From the NCBI RefSeq assembly GCF_024506435.1, contig NZ_JANIET010000001.1, positions 3,844,001-3,908,000 of the forward strand: 64,000 nucleotides of DNA, in the 5' to 3' direction. The translations under genes and the position numbers were made by a program. Shown one piece after another: positions 1 to 9,053 of the stretch (position 1 is the first letter of the stretch; the number at the start of each line of letters is the position of its first letter). The notes below the pieces were generated by a model, which saw only the letters and a list, made by a program, of their open reading frames with translations, ran no database searches and was not told the DNA's origin. The stretch is from Pantoea trifolii. GTDB lineage: Bacteria > Pseudomonadota > Gammaproteobacteria > Enterobacterales > Enterobacteriaceae.

Positions 1-260
<260 letters not shown>

Positions 261-276
261 CGAAGGCAAACATAAG

Positions 277-852
277 TTACGCGTTGAGGAAATTAGCCAG
301 CAGCTGATGCCCTTGCTCACTGAGGATGCTTTCCGGATGGAACTGCACGCCTTCCAGCGGCAAAGTGCGATGGCGGAAACCCATGATCTCATCCGGCTGG
401 CCGTCGCGCAGGGTCCACGCGGTGACTTCAAACTCAGCGGGCAGCGTATCGCGCGCCACAATCAATGAGTGATAGCGCGTCACGGTCAGCGGATTATTCA
501 GATCGCGAAACACACCTTGGTTGGTGTGCTGGATCAGGGAGGTTTTGCCATGCATCACCTGGCGCGCGCGCACCACCTGCGCGCCATAGGCTTGTGCAAT
601 CGCCTGATGCCCAAGGCAAACGCCGAGGATCGGCACGTGCCCGGCGAAATGGCGAATCGCCGCGAGCGAGATGCCAGACTGATCCGGCGTACACGGACCC
701 GGCGAAATCACCAGATGCGTCAGCGGCAGCGCTTGCATCTCATCCAGCGTAATGGCGTCGTTACGCACCACGCGCACCTCCGCGCCCAGTTCGCAAAAGT
801 ACTGGTAGAGATTCCAGGTGAAGGAGTCGTAGTTATCGATTAGCAGCAGCAT
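277..852 (-). CDS. pabA: Aminodeoxychorismate synthase, glutamine amidotransferase component
   Basis: The 191-residue protein is a class I glutamine amidotransferase. It supplies ammonia to PabB for 4-amino-4-deoxychorismate synthesis in the folate pathway. The nucleophile is Cys79 in GVCLGHQ, and the His172/Glu174 pair lies in FHPES; the oxyanion segment SPGPCTP is at about residues 50-56. Length matches E. coli PabA closely. It starts 41 bases after fic ends and precedes argD on the same strand, so a yhfG-fic-pabA-argD transcription unit is possible, although argD has its own operator. TrpG is the paralogue to exclude, but fic/argD context and sequence favour PabA. Confidence 0.96.
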   Translation of the reverse strand: MLLLIDNYDSFTWNLYQYFCELGAEVRVVRNDAITLDEMQALPLTHLVISPGPCTPDQSGISLAAIRHFAGHVPILGVCLGHQAIAQAYGAQVVRARQVMHGKTSLIQHTNQGVFRDLNNPLTVTRYHSLIVARDTLPAEFEVTAWTLRDGQPDEIMGFRHRTLPLEGVQFHPESILSEQGHQLLANFLNA

Positions 853-893
853 AGCGCCCTCAGGCCAGTAAAAGCGGCGCTATTCTACCTATT

Positions 894-1487
894 TTAGTTC
901 GCCGGGCTCACCACTTTCGCAAACTGCGCGGTAAGCGGTGCCAGATCGCCGGCGACGCCCGCCGAGATCGCAGCGCGCCACGCATCGCGTTCGAGCGTTT
1001 CCCAGGAAAGCTGATAACCGGCATGCAGTGCCAACTGTTCGAAGAAGATGCGCTGCGCGCGGCCATTGCCGGCGCGGAACGGATGCAGCACGAAGATCTC
1101 ACAGTAATAATGTGCGATACGCGCCACGAACGCTTCCTGCTCAAGGTCAGCCAGGCCGCGCTCTTCCTCCAGCGCCTGCATCAGCGTATTGCCTTCTTTC
1201 TCGATATATTCGCAATGACAATACGGCGTTTCATCGCGCCAGATATCGATGGTGCGCAATTCTCCTGCCCAGCTGTAGAGATCCTGAAACAGCGTGCGAT
1301 GAATATGGCAAAGACGTGGCAAACCGATGCTGCGCTGGCCAAGTTCTACTGTCGCCAGGCGCGCGGCGCTGAACGCCAGTTCCGCTTTACGCAGTTGGGC
1401 TTCATCATGAATATCGAGGCGATTCTTCAACACATTGTCGTTGTGCCACAAATAGGGATCGCGTACTGCTAAGCTGTTATCCACCAT
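894..1487 (-). CDS. fic: Fic-domain protein (AMP-transferase-like toxin of a Fic/YhfG pair)
   Basis: The 197-residue protein has one Fic fold domain with the signature HPFRAGNGRAQR at residues 135-146. Fic enzymes usually transfer AMP from ATP to a hydroxyl of a target protein, using the motif histidine as base. Here His135, Asn141, Arg143 and Arg146 are kept, but the acidic residue of HxFx(D/E)GNGRxxR is Ala139, which should weaken Mg-ATP handling. Upstream yhfG, overlapping by 11 bases, is the usual small inhibitor, so this is a class I Fic system. The C-terminal half (IFFEQLALHAGYQLSW) matches E. coli Fic. Activity and target cannot be read from sequence. Confidence 0.93.
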   Translation of the reverse strand: MVDNSLAVRDPYLWHNDNVLKNRLDIHDEAQLRKAELAFSAARLATVELGQRSIGLPRLCHIHRTLFQDLYSWAGELRTIDIWRDETPYCHCEYIEKEGNTLMQALEEERGLADLEQEAFVARIAHYYCEIFVLHPFRAGNGRAQRIFFEQLALHAGYQLSWETLERDAWRAAISAGVAGDLAPLTAQFAKVVSPAN

Positions 1488-1647
1488 ATTGCCTCCTCAG
1501 CGACTCAAGTCGCTCCTCAGCATGTTCGGCATCGATAAGAGCTTCACTATAGGAATATCCGGCCAGTCGACAGCTGGATTGGTAGCTCGCAGCACGGCGC
1601 TGCTGCCACAAAGTGGCTTTCTGTTTCTCAGTGAGTTTGCTAGTCAT
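1477..1647 (-). CDS. yhfG: YhfG family Fic-inhibitory protein (antitoxin)
   Basis: This 56-residue ORF begins MTSKLTEKQKATLWQQRRAA and ends LESLRRQYGG. It shares the KLT-KQK start and the LEELR-like end of E. coli YhfG, the small antitoxin that binds Fic and blocks its ATP site. The stop codon overlaps the first codons of fic by 11 bases, so the two are translationally coupled. A GGAGG-like ribosome site (read on the minus strand as GCCGGAGGCGCT) lies just before the ATG at 1645-1647. The overlap and N-terminal match are seen; the inhibitory role comes from the family. Confidence 0.88.
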   Translation of the reverse strand: MTSKLTEKQKATLWQQRRAASYQSSCRLAGYSYSEALIDAEHAEERLESLRRQYGG

Positions 1648-1745
1648 AGCGCCTCCGGCAAGCAGTGAGCCCTAAGTATAAGCAGCAATTTTTTGCTTTG
1701 CCGGAGAGCAAATGGCGCGCCAGTGAAAAACGGCGCGTTTCAGAA

Positions 1746-2318
1746 TTAAGGCAGGACTTTGGCGGAGAGGATAACAATCGGTTTTGACGGCACATTTTGG
1801 TACGGACCGACATCTTTAGTCGGGACCTGCGCAATCTTGTCGATCACATCCTGGCCTTTCACAACTTTACCAAACACCGCATAACCGAAATCACGCTGAC
1901 CGTGATCGAGGAAGGCGTTGTCGGCTACGTTGAGGAAGAACTGGCTGGTGGCGCTATCTTTATCTGCGGTACGCGCCATCGAAATGGTGCCGCGCAGATT
2001 ACGCAAGCCGTTGTCGGCTTCGTTCTTGATCGGCGCTACCGTTTGCTTCTGCTGCATATCGGTAGTGAAACCGCCGCCCTGAATCATAAAACCAGGGATC
2101 ACGCGGTGGAAAATGGTGTTGTTGTAAAAACCATTGTTGACGTAATCAACGAAGTTTTTCACCGAAACCGGGGCTTTCTGGTTGTTAAGCTCGAGTTCAA
2201 TATTGCCCGCAGAGGTGGTGAGCAGCACATGTGGATCCCCTTTTGCGGCAAGCGCGGCAGAAGATACAGAAGAGAGCGCTAACAGGGCAACCGCCGCTGT
2301 CAAAGTACGTTTAAGCAT
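1746..2318 (-). CDS. ppiA: Periplasmic peptidyl-prolyl cis-trans isomerase A (cyclophilin)
   Basis: The 190-residue protein has a signal peptide, [17 protein letters not shown] through ALA at about residue 24, followed by a cyclophilin domain. Diagnostic segments include [34 protein letters not shown] and [15 protein letters not shown]. It catalyses proline isomerisation in the periplasm. A longer reading frame extends 22 codons upstream, but the ATG at 2316-2318 is preceded by a good AAGGA site, gives a normal signal peptide, and yields exactly the E. coli PpiA length. It diverges from tsgA; a CRP-like site lies between them. Confidence 0.96.
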   Translation of the reverse strand: MLKRTLTAAVALLALSSVSSAALAAKGDPHVLLTTSAGNIELELNNQKAPVSVKNFVDYVNNGFYNNTIFHRVIPGFMIQGGGFTTDMQQKQTVAPIKNEADNGLRNLRGTISMARTADKDSATSQFFLNVADNAFLDHGQRDFGYAVFGKVVKGQDVIDKIAQVPTKDVGPYQNVPSKPIVILSAKVLP

Positions 2319-2451
2319 GAAAGATTCCTTACCATGGAGAGCTAGCTCAAAAACGAGATTGATTGTAAAGAGCATGTGATCCAAGAGCCAGCGTTTTACC
2401 GATATTTACGCGGATGTTGCTATTGTCATACTTTTGCCGCCACGCAATCAT

Positions 2452-2473
2452 TTGCGTGACGAAAATCACACTC
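2452..2473. promoter_or_regulatory. Candidate CRP site between ppiA and tsgA
   Basis: The core CGTGA-CGAAAA-TCACA at 2455-2470 matches the CRP consensus TGTGA-N6-TCACA at nine of ten positions. It sits in the 262-bp gap between divergent ppiA and tsgA. E. coli ppiA is known to respond to cAMP-CRP, so conservation of that control is the simplest reading. Which of the two genes it serves here is not decided by sequence alone. Confidence 0.65.
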
Positions 2474-2580
2474 TCAATGAAATATTTCCGCCTTGTTACA
2501 CTCGTTGTTTATTAAGATCACAGCAACACTTACAATTCATGACACTTTTTGCCAATCTCGGCGCTTAACAGGTTCAGAAC

Positions 2581-3759
2581 ATGACAAACCGTAATCGCAT
2601 TGGCCTTACCTGGATTAGCTATTTCTCCTATGCGCTCACTGGCGCACTGGTGATTGTTACCGGTATGGTGCTGGACAATATCGCGCAGTATTTCCAGCGC
2701 CCTATTTCAGAAATGAGCAACACCTTCACATTCCTTAATGCGGGCATTTTAGTGTCGGTGTTCCTGAACGCCTGGCTGATGGTGATAGTGCCGTTGAAGC
2801 GCCAGCTGATCTTTGGTTTTGTGCTGATGATTCTCGCCGTTGCGGGTCTGATGACCAGCCACGATCTCACCGTTTTCTCGCTGTGCATGTTCATTCTCGG
2901 CGTGGTGAGCGGCATCACCATGTCGATCGGTACTTTCCTGATCACTCATCTGTACGATGGCCGTCAGCGTGGCGCACGTCTGCTGTTTACCGATTCGTTC
3001 TTCAGCATGGCGGGCACCATCTTCCCGATCATCGCCGGTATTCTGCTGGCGCGCGCGCTGCCGTGGTATTGGGTGTACGCCTGCATCGGTATCATTTATG
3101 TCGCCATCTTTGTGCTGACGCTGTTCATTGAGTTCCCGGTACTGAAAAGCGAAGCCGCTAAGCCAGGCGTTGAGAAAGAGAAATGGGGCATCGGCGTGCT
3201 GTTCCTGTCGATTGCGGCGCTGTGCTACATCCTCGGCCAGCTCGGCTTTATTTCATGGGTGCCCGAATACGCCACCAAATCGATGGGCATGGATATCGCC
3301 GCTGCCGGTCAGCTGGTGGGTAACTTCTGGACCGCGTACATGGTCGGCATGTGGGTGTTCAGCTTCGTGCTGCGCTTCTTCGATCTGCAACGCATCCTGA
3401 TGGTGCTGGCCGCGCTGGCAACCGGTTTGATGTACTGGTTTGTCACCTCTAAAGACGCCAGCATGCTGCACTGGATCATCATGACGCTGGGCTTCAGCTC
3501 AAGCGCGATTTACACCACCATCATCACGCTGGGATCGCTGCAAACCAAGGTCTCTTCACCGAAGCTGGTGAACTTCATCCTGACCTGCGGCACCGTCGGC
3601 ACCATGCTGACGTTCGTGGTGACCGGCCCAATCGTGGCACAAGGTGGCGCACATGCCGCGCTCTCTACCGCTAACGGTTTGTACGCCGTGGTGTTTGTGA
3701 TGTGTGTTCTGCTCGGCTTTGTGACCAAACATCGCCAGCACGGCCACGTAACGCACTAA
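2581..3759 (+). CDS. tsgA: TsgA, major facilitator superfamily protein
   Basis: The 392-residue protein is a 12-helix MFS membrane protein that matches E. coli TsgA from [19 protein letters not shown] to the histidine-rich end. The physiological substrate is not established; the name comes from a Salmonella gene linked to tellurite and selenite phenotypes. Hydrophobic segments run through the whole length, with a charged central loop at about residues 186-200 ([15 protein letters not shown]). It lies just before codA and nirB, the usual position upstream of nirBDC in enterobacteria. Family assignment is secure; function is unknown. Confidence 0.95.
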   Translation: MTNRNRIGLTWISYFSYALTGALVIVTGMVLDNIAQYFQRPISEMSNTFTFLNAGILVSVFLNAWLMVIVPLKRQLIFGFVLMILAVAGLMTSHDLTVFSLCMFILGVVSGITMSIGTFLITHLYDGRQRGARLLFTDSFFSMAGTIFPIIAGILLARALPWYWVYACIGIIYVAIFVLTLFIEFPVLKSEAAKPGVEKEKWGIGVLFLSIAALCYILGQLGFISWVPEYATKSMGMDIAAAGQLVGNFWTAYMVGMWVFSFVLRFFDLQRILMVLAALATGLMYWFVTSKDASMLHWIIMTLGFSSSAIYTTIITLGSLQTKVSSPKLVNFILTCGTVGTMLTFVVTGPIVAQGGAHAALSTANGLYAVVFVMCVLLGFVTKHRQHGHVTH

Positions 3760-3766
3760 GTTTGAT

Positions 3767-3786
3767 GGGCGGACCTCGGTCCGCCC
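3767..3786. terminator. Hairpin between convergent tsgA and codA
   Basis: GGGCGGAC (3767-3774) pairs with GTCCGCCC (3779-3786) around a CTCG tetraloop. It lies 7 bases after tsgA ends and 6 before the codA stop, so it can serve both convergent genes. No long T-run follows on either strand, so it may be a weak intrinsic terminator or a 3' end stabiliser. Confidence 0.6.
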
Positions 3787-3792
3787 TGCTCC

Positions 3793-5076
3793 TCAGCGTT
3801 TGAAGGTTACCGCTTCTTTTTCCGCTAAATAGATCTCGCTGCTGGCGGGCTGCGTCGCTGCCACCAACACGCCTTTACGCACTGAATAACGTACCGGCAC
3901 CTGCCGCCGCACCGCATCAAATCCACTCTCCGCCGGCAGAATAATCAAACTGGCATCATTACCTGCCTCAATACCGTAATTCGCCAGCTGCATGGTCTTG
4001 GCGCTGTTCGTGGTGATCAGCTGCAAGCCATTATTAATCTGCTCGTAGCCCATCAACTGGCAAACATGCAATCCCATATGCAGCACCTGCAACATGCTGG
4101 CAGTGCCGAGCGGATACCAGGGATCGAACACATCATCGTGCCCGAAACAGACGTTGATGTTTGCTTCCAGCAGCTCTTTCACTCGCGTGATGCCACGACG
4201 TTTTGGATAGCTATCAAAGCGCCCTTGCAGATGGATATTCACCAGCGGATTGGCAACAAAGTTGATGTTAGAAAGCTTGAGCAGACGGAACAGCCGCGAC
4301 GTATAGGCATTGTTGTAGGAGTGCATCGCCGTGGTATGACTGGCGGTGACGCGCTCACCGTTGCCATCACGGTGCGCCAGCGCCGCCACGGTTTCCACAA
4401 AGCGCGACTGCTCATCGTCGATCTCGTCGCAGTGCACATCCACCAGCCGATCGTAGCGATTAGCCAGCGCAAAGGTTTTATGCAGCGACTCCACGCCGTA
4501 TTCGCGGGTGAATTCGTAGTGCGGAATCGCGCCCACCACATCCGCGCCCATGCGCAGCGCCTCTTCCAGCAACGCTTCACCGTTGGGATAAGAGAGAATG
4601 CCTTCCTGCGGAAACGCCACAATCTGGATATCGATCCACGGCGCCATTTCCGCTTTCACTTCCAGCATAGCCTTTAACGCGGTGAGCGTGGGATCGGAGA
4701 CATCCACGTGAGTACGCACATGCTGAATACCGTTGGCAATTTGCCACTTCAAGGTCTGTTGCGCGCGCTGTTTCACATCGTCACGGCTCAACAACGCTTT
4801 GCGCTCCGCCCAGCGTTCGATGCCTTCAAACAGCGTGCCGGATTGGTTCCAGGCGGGTTCGCCGGCGGTTTGCGTGGTGTCGAGATGAATATGCGGCTCG
4901 ATAAATGGCGCGCTCGCCAGTCCGCCCTGCGCATCCAGCGCGTCCGGCTGCGCTACGGTTTGCGGCGGCTGCGGGCGAATCTGCGCAATCTTGCCGTTAT
5001 CGATTTCGATCTGCCACAAGCCCTGCTGGCCCGCTAAGCGCAGGTTGTTGATCCACTTCAGTGACGGGTTTGCCAT
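3793..5076 (-). CDS. codA: Cytosine deaminase
   Basis: The 427-residue protein matches E. coli CodA along its whole length and has the same number of residues. It hydrolyses cytosine to uracil and ammonia in pyrimidine salvage. It belongs to the amidohydrolase superfamily. Metal and catalytic residues seen are His62 and His64 in [11 protein letters not shown], His215 with Glu218 in VHCDEIDDE, His247 in ASHTTAMH, and Asp314 in GHDDVFDP. In E. coli codA lies in a codBA operon next to the permease gene elsewhere on the chromosome; no codB is present here. The ATG at 5074-5076 is preceded by an AGGAG site. It is convergent with tsgA and divergent from nirB. Confidence 0.96.
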   Translation of the reverse strand: MANPSLKWINNLRLAGQQGLWQIEIDNGKIAQIRPQPPQTVAQPDALDAQGGLASAPFIEPHIHLDTTQTAGEPAWNQSGTLFEGIERWAERKALLSRDDVKQRAQQTLKWQIANGIQHVRTHVDVSDPTLTALKAMLEVKAEMAPWIDIQIVAFPQEGILSYPNGEALLEEALRMGADVVGAIPHYEFTREYGVESLHKTFALANRYDRLVDVHCDEIDDEQSRFVETVAALAHRDGNGERVTASHTTAMHSYNNAYTSRLFRLLKLSNINFVANPLVNIHLQGRFDSYPKRRGITRVKELLEANINVCFGHDDVFDPWYPLGTASMLQVLHMGLHVCQLMGYEQINNGLQLITTNSAKTMQLANYGIEAGNDASLIILPAESGFDAVRRQVPVRYSVRKGVLVAATQPASSEIYLAEKEAVTFKR

Positions 5077-5131
5077 GCCGTACTCCTGTTAAACGCAAAG
5101 CCTAAAGCTAGCATGAAAAAGGGAAACCAAC

Positions 5132-5155
5132 GTAGGGTCGTTATTTATGGCGACC
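5132..5155 (+). repeat. REP-like palindrome, copy 1 of 6 (GTAG-headed)
   Basis: GTAG (5132-5135) is followed by the imperfect palindrome GGTCGTTATTTATGGCGACC at 5136-5155. Compared with the family form GGTCGCCATTCATGGCGACC, the left arm has CC changed to TT, which would still pair as G-U in RNA. It lies in the gap between divergent codA and nirB, upstream of the NarL and FNR sites. This is the only copy not directly downstream of a stop codon. Confidence 0.75.
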
Positions 5156-5210
5156 AGAACAATAACCAAACAAATAAGCCACTTAACTAATTCGTTCAAA
5201 ATCAGCTATA

Positions 5211-5226
5211 TACCTCAGAATAGGTA
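5211..5226. promoter_or_regulatory. NarL/NarP 7-2-7 site of the nirB promoter
   Basis: TACCTCA-GA-ATAGGTA forms two inverted heptamers separated by 2 bp, as preferred by NarL and NarP. The right heptamer (TACCTAT on the minus strand) fits TACYNMT fully, and the left one at six of seven positions. Its centre is 28 bp upstream of the FNR site centre, the same distance as in the E. coli nirB promoter (-69.5 and -41.5). Confidence 0.78.
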
Positions 5227-5239
5227 TATAGGGGCGCGC

Positions 5240-5253
5240 TTGATGTACATCAA
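5240..5253. promoter_or_regulatory. FNR site of the nirB promoter
   Basis: TTGATGTACATCAA is a perfect match to the FNR consensus TTGAT-N4-ATCAA. If it is centred at -41.5 as in E. coli nirB, transcription would start near 5288, 24 bases before the nirB ATG. A weak -10 candidate (TAAGGT, 5275-5280) fits that start. The operon is therefore expected to be induced without oxygen. Confidence 0.85.
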
Positions 5254-5311
5254 TAAGCGTCAAAAGCGCCGCGTTAAGGTAGGCGCAGATACCGCAATTT
5301 TTGAGGCAAGC

Positions 5312-7852
5312 ATGAGCAAGCACAGTGTCGTTATTATTGGCAACGGCATGGTCGGCCACCGCTTTATAGAAGAACTTATCGACAAAGATCAATCCAGTGA
5401 GTTTGCGATAACCGTCTTCTGTGAAGAGCCCCGCGTCGCCTATGACCGCGTCCACCTTTCCGCCTATTTTTCCCATCACACCGCCGAAGAACTCTCGCTG
5501 GTTCGCGAAGGTTATTATGAAAAGCATCAGGTTAATCTGCTACTCGGCGAACGCGCCATCACCATCAATCGCGATGAAAAACTGATTCACTCGAATACCG
5601 GTCGCGCGGTGCATTACGACACGCTGATTTTCGCCACCGGCTCTTATCCGTGGATTCCACCGATTAAAGGCGCGGAAGGCAGCGATTGCTATGTCTATCG
5701 CACCATTGAAGATCTCAACGCCATTGAAGCCTGTTCACGCCGCAGCAAACGCGGTGCGGTGATTGGCGGCGGCCTGTTAGGGCTGGAAGCGGCAGGTGCG
5801 CTGAAAAACCTCGGCGTCGAAACCCACGTCATTGAGTTCGCGCCGGTGCTGATGGCAGAACAGCTTGATCCTCAAGGCGGCGAGCAGCTGCGCCGTAAAA
5901 TTGAGCAAATGGGCGTGCGCGTTCACACCGGCAAAAACACCCAGCAGATCGTCCATCACCCACACGGCGGCAAAACGCTGGAGTTTGCTGACGGCAGCGC
6001 GCTGGATGTCGATTTCATCGTCTTCTCGACCGGCATTCGCCCGCAGGACAAGCTGGCTAAACAGTGCGGCCTGCAGCTTGGCGCGCGCGGCGGCATCGCC
6101 ATTGACGATCACTGCCAGACCAGCGATACAAACATCTTCGCCATCGGTGAATGTGCCGCCTGGCAGAACCGTGTTTATGGCTTAGTCGCGCCGGGCTACA
6201 AGATGGCGCAGGTCGCCAGCGACCGGTTGGTTGGTCGCGATAACGCGTTTGCCGGTGCGGATATGAGCGCCAAGCTGAAACTGCTGGGCGTTGATGTCGG
6301 TGGCATTGGTGATGCACATGGCCGCACGCCGGGCGCACGCAGCTTCGTATGGCTCGACGAACAGAAAAATATCTATAAGCGCCTGATTGTCAGCGAAGAT
6401 AACCGCACGCTGCTCGGCGCGGTGCTGGTCGGTGACACCAGCGATTACGGCAATCTGCTGCAGCTGGCGCTGAATAACATTGCGCTACCGGAAAATCCGG
6501 CGTTGCTGATCTTGCCCGCGGGCAGCGGCGAGAAACCGGTGATGGGCGCTGATGCACTGCCGGACAGCGCGCAAATCTGCTCCTGCTTCGACGTCAGCAA
6601 AGGCGATATCGTTAAAGCGGTGCAAGGCGGTTGCCACACCGTCGCTGCACTGAAAACCGAAACCCGCGCCGGAACCGGCTGCGGCGGCTGTATTCCATTG
6701 ATTACTCAGGTGCTGAACGCTGAACTGAGCCGTCAGGGCATCGAGGTCAACAATCATTTGTGCGCGCACTTCCCTTATTCGCGTCAGGAGTTGTATCACC
6801 TGATTCGCGTGGAAGAGATCACATCGTTCGACGCGTTGCTGGCTAAATATGGACAGGGCTACGGCTGCGAAGTGTGTAAACCGACGGTAGGTTCGCTGCT
6901 GGCTTCCTGCTGGAACGAATACGTGCTGAAGCCACAGCTCGCACCGCTGCAGGACAGCAACGACCTGTTCCTCGGCAATATCCAGAAAGATGGCACTTAC
7001 TCGGTGATCCCGCGTTCGGCCGGCGGTGAAATCACGCCGGAAGGATTGATGGCGATTGGCGCCGTGGCGCGCCAGTACAATCTCTACACCAAGATCACCG
7101 GCTCGCAGCGTATTGGCCTGTTTGGTGCGCAGCGCGACGATCTGCCGGCTATCTGGACGCAGCTGATCGATGCCGGTTTTGAAACCGGACAAGCGTATGC
7201 CAAAGCGCTGCGCATGGCGAAAACCTGCGTCGGCAGCGTCTGGTGCCGCTTTGGCGTGGGCGACAGCCTCGGCTTCGGCATTGAGCTGGAGCATCGCTAC
7301 AAAGGCATTCGCACCCCGCACAAGATGAAGTTTGGCGTCTCCGGCTGCACACGTGAATGCGCCGAAGCGCAGGGCAAAGACGTTGGCATCATCGCCACCG
7401 AGAAAGGCTGGAACCTGTATGTCTGCGGCAACGGCGGCATGAAGCCACGTCACGCCGATTTGCTGGCCGCCGATCTCGATCGCGATACGCTGCTGCGCTA
7501 CCTCGATCGCTTCATGATGTTCTACATCCGCACCGGCGACCGCTTGCAGCGCACCTCGCTGTGGCTGGAAAGCATGGACGGCGGCATCGACTATCTGCGC
7601 AGCGTGATTATCGATGACAAACTCGGCCTGAATACACAGCTGGAAACCGAGCTGGCGCGTCTGCGCGCGGCGGTGGAATGTGAGTGGACCGCAACAGTAC
7701 AAAACCCACAGCAGCAGTCGCACTTCAATACCTTTATCAACAGCGATCGGCGCGATCCGCTGGTACAGCATATCAACCAACGCGATCAGCATCGTCCGGC
7801 GCAACCCGCCGAGCGCATTGCGGTCACTCTGATTGAGGAGATCGACGCATGA
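5312..7852 (+). CDS. nirB: NADH-dependent nitrite reductase, large subunit
   Basis: The 847-residue cytoplasmic flavoprotein reduces nitrite to ammonium with NADH. The N-terminal half is an FAD/NAD-binding disulfide-reductase fold (IGNGMVGH at the start, VIGGGLLGLEAAG near residues 150-160). A BFD-like [2Fe-2S] region follows, with ICSCFD and TGCGGCIP. The C-terminal siroheme/[4Fe-4S] module carries KTCVGSVWC and SGCTRECAE. The open frame extends 55 codons upstream, but the ATG at 5312 has a TGAGG site, follows the FNR-driven start and gives the exact E. coli length. Its stop overlaps nirD by ATGA. Confidence 0.98.
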   Translation: MSKHSVVIIGNGMVGHRFIEELIDKDQSSEFAITVFCEEPRVAYDRVHLSAYFSHHTAEELSLVREGYYEKHQVNLLLGERAITINRDEKLIHSNTGRAVHYDTLIFATGSYPWIPPIKGAEGSDCYVYRTIEDLNAIEACSRRSKRGAVIGGGLLGLEAAGALKNLGVETHVIEFAPVLMAEQLDPQGGEQLRRKIEQMGVRVHTGKNTQQIVHHPHGGKTLEFADGSALDVDFIVFSTGIRPQDKLAKQCGLQLGARGGIAIDDHCQTSDTNIFAIGECAAWQNRVYGLVAPGYKMAQVASDRLVGRDNAFAGADMSAKLKLLGVDVGGIGDAHGRTPGARSFVWLDEQKNIYKRLIVSEDNRTLLGAVLVGDTSDYGNLLQLALNNIALPENPALLILPAGSGEKPVMGADALPDSAQICSCFDVSKGDIVKAVQGGCHTVAALKTETRAGTGCGGCIPLITQVLNAELSRQGIEVNNHLCAHFPYSRQELYHLIRVEEITSFDALLAKYGQGYGCEVCKPTVGSLLASCWNEYVLKPQLAPLQDSNDLFLGNIQKDGTYSVIPRSAGGEITPEGLMAIGAVARQYNLYTKITGSQRIGLFGAQRDDLPAIWTQLIDAGFETGQAYAKALRMAKTCVGSVWCRFGVGDSLGFGIELEHRYKGIRTPHKMKFGVSGCTRECAEAQGKDVGIIATEKGWNLYVCGNGGMKPRHADLLAADLDRDTLLRYLDRFMMFYIRTGDRLQRTSLWLESMDGGIDYLRSVIIDDKLGLNTQLETELARLRAAVECEWTATVQNPQQQSHFNTFINSDRRDPLVQHINQRDQHRPAQPAERIAVTLIEEIDA

Positions 7853-8175
7853 GCCAGTGGCATTCAGTGTGTGAACTCAGCCAAATTCTGCCTGCGACCG
7901 GCGTATGCGCGCTGATCAACGGCCAGCAAATTGCTATCTTCCGTCCGCGTGACGATGAGCAACTCTACGCCTTAAGCAATATCGATCCTTTCGCCCAGGC
8001 CAGCGTGTTGTCTCGCGGCCTGATTGCGGAGCACCAGCAGGCGCTGTGGGTGGCAAGTCCACTGAAGAAACAGCGTTTCCGTTTGAGCGATGGCCTTTGT
8101 CTGGAAGACGAAGCGCGCTCAGTGGCGAGCTATCCGGTGCGCGTTAGCGATGGCAAGGTCGAGATCTGCGCCTGA
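7849..8175 (+). CDS. nirD: Nitrite reductase small subunit
   Basis: The 108-residue protein is the Rieske-like partner of NirB. NirD of enterobacteria lacks the Cys/His ligands of true Rieske proteins, and none of the paired CxH motifs is present here. It begins MSQWHSVCELSQILPATGVCAL and has the LYALSNIDPF segment typical of the family. The start overlaps the nirB stop by four bases, so translation is coupled. Co-transcription with nirB, nirC and cysG is inferred from the close spacing. Confidence 0.97.
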   Translation: MSQWHSVCELSQILPATGVCALINGQQIAIFRPRDDEQLYALSNIDPFAQASVLSRGLIAEHQQALWVASPLKKQRFRLSDGLCLEDEARSVASYPVRVSDGKVEICA

Positions 8176-8205
8176 CAGCATTCCTTCACTTTATGAGACG
8201 TCACC

Positions 8206-9009
8206 ATGTTTACTGACACCCTGAATAAATGCGCCGCCAACGCGGCGCGCATTGTGCGTACAGCACAGCACAGCCCGCTGGCCTTCTGGATCAGCTCGGC
8301 GATGGCGGGCGCTTACGTTGGCCTGGCGATTATCCTGATCTTCACGCTCGGCAATCTGGTCGATCCGGCTTATCGTCCGCTGCTGATGGGCGCGACCTTC
8401 GGTATCGCCTTAACGCTGGTGATCATCGCCGGTTCCGAGCTGTTTACTGGTCATACTATGTTTCTGACCATCGGCGTGAAAGCCGGCAGCATCAAGCAAG
8501 GCCAGATGTGGTGCGTGCTGCCGCAAACCTGGCTAGGTAATCTTGTCGGTTCAGTGTTGGTCGCGCTGATTTATTACTATGCGGCGGGTCCGCTGCTGCC
8601 AAATGCCGGATCGCTGCTGCACAGCGCGGCGCTGGCGAAAACCACGCAGCCAGCCATGGCGCTGTTCTTTAAAGGCGCGCTGTGTAACTGGCTGGTGTGT
8701 CTGGCGATTTGGATGGCGGTGCGTACCGAAGGCACGGCAAAGTTCATCGCCATCTGGTGGTGCTTGCTGGCATTCATCGCTTCCGGCTACGAACACTCGA
8801 TTGCCAACATGACGGTCTTTGCGCTGTCGTGGTTTGGTCAGCATAATGCGGACTTCACAATGAGCGGCATCGGCCACAACTTGCTGTGGGTGACGTTGGG
8901 CAATATGTTCTCCGGCATGGTGCTGATGGGCCTCGGTTATTGGTACGCCACACCGCAGGCGCAGCGCCCGCAGGCCGAAGCGCAAGCCGCGCCGCTCAAA
9001 ACGGCATAA
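8206..9009 (+). CDS. nirC: Nitrite transporter NirC (FNT family)
   Basis: The 267-residue inner-membrane protein belongs to the formate-nitrite transporter family of pentameric channels. It moves nitrite across the inner membrane to feed NirBD. Six hydrophobic stretches are visible, with the family segments GSELFTGHTMF and KGALCNWLVCLAIWMA. The soluble C-terminal tail (PQAQRPQAEAQAAPLKTA) is alanine- and glutamine-rich. It starts 30 bases after nirD and is followed by a strong intrinsic terminator, beyond which cysG has its own ribosome site. Confidence 0.97.
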   Translation: MFTDTLNKCAANAARIVRTAQHSPLAFWISSAMAGAYVGLAIILIFTLGNLVDPAYRPLLMGATFGIALTLVIIAGSELFTGHTMFLTIGVKAGSIKQGQMWCVLPQTWLGNLVGSVLVALIYYYAAGPLLPNAGSLLHSAALAKTTQPAMALFFKGALCNWLVCLAIWMAVRTEGTAKFIAIWWCLLAFIASGYEHSIANMTVFALSWFGQHNADFTMSGIGHNLLWVTLGNMFSGMVLMGLGYWYATPQAQRPQAEAQAAPLKTA

Positions 9010-9019
9010 CACTTTTTTC

Positions 9020-9042
9020 AGCCCGCCTCGCGCGGGCTTTTT
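9020..9042 (+). terminator. Intrinsic terminator between nirC and cysG
   Basis: AGCCCGC (9020-9026) pairs with GCGGGCT (9032-9038), followed by a run of five T. It lies inside the presumed nirBDC-cysG operon, so it probably reduces transcription into cysG rather than ending the operon completely. Confidence 0.82.
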
Positions 9043-9053
9043 CAGGATGAGCT

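Noticed and set aside
894..1647. fic/yhfG as part of a phage-defence island
   Set aside because: The pair sits in conserved backbone order between ppiA and pabA as in E. coli, with no mobile-element or defence genes near it.
5147..5311. 55-codon N-terminal extension of NirB
   Set aside because: It would start upstream of the FNR and NarL sites and before the predicted transcription start, so it cannot be translated from that promoter.
6485..7804. 439-codon leftward frame opposite nirB
   Set aside because: It is an antisense open frame produced by the codon bias of nirB; the residue pattern is not protein-like and nirB itself is certain.
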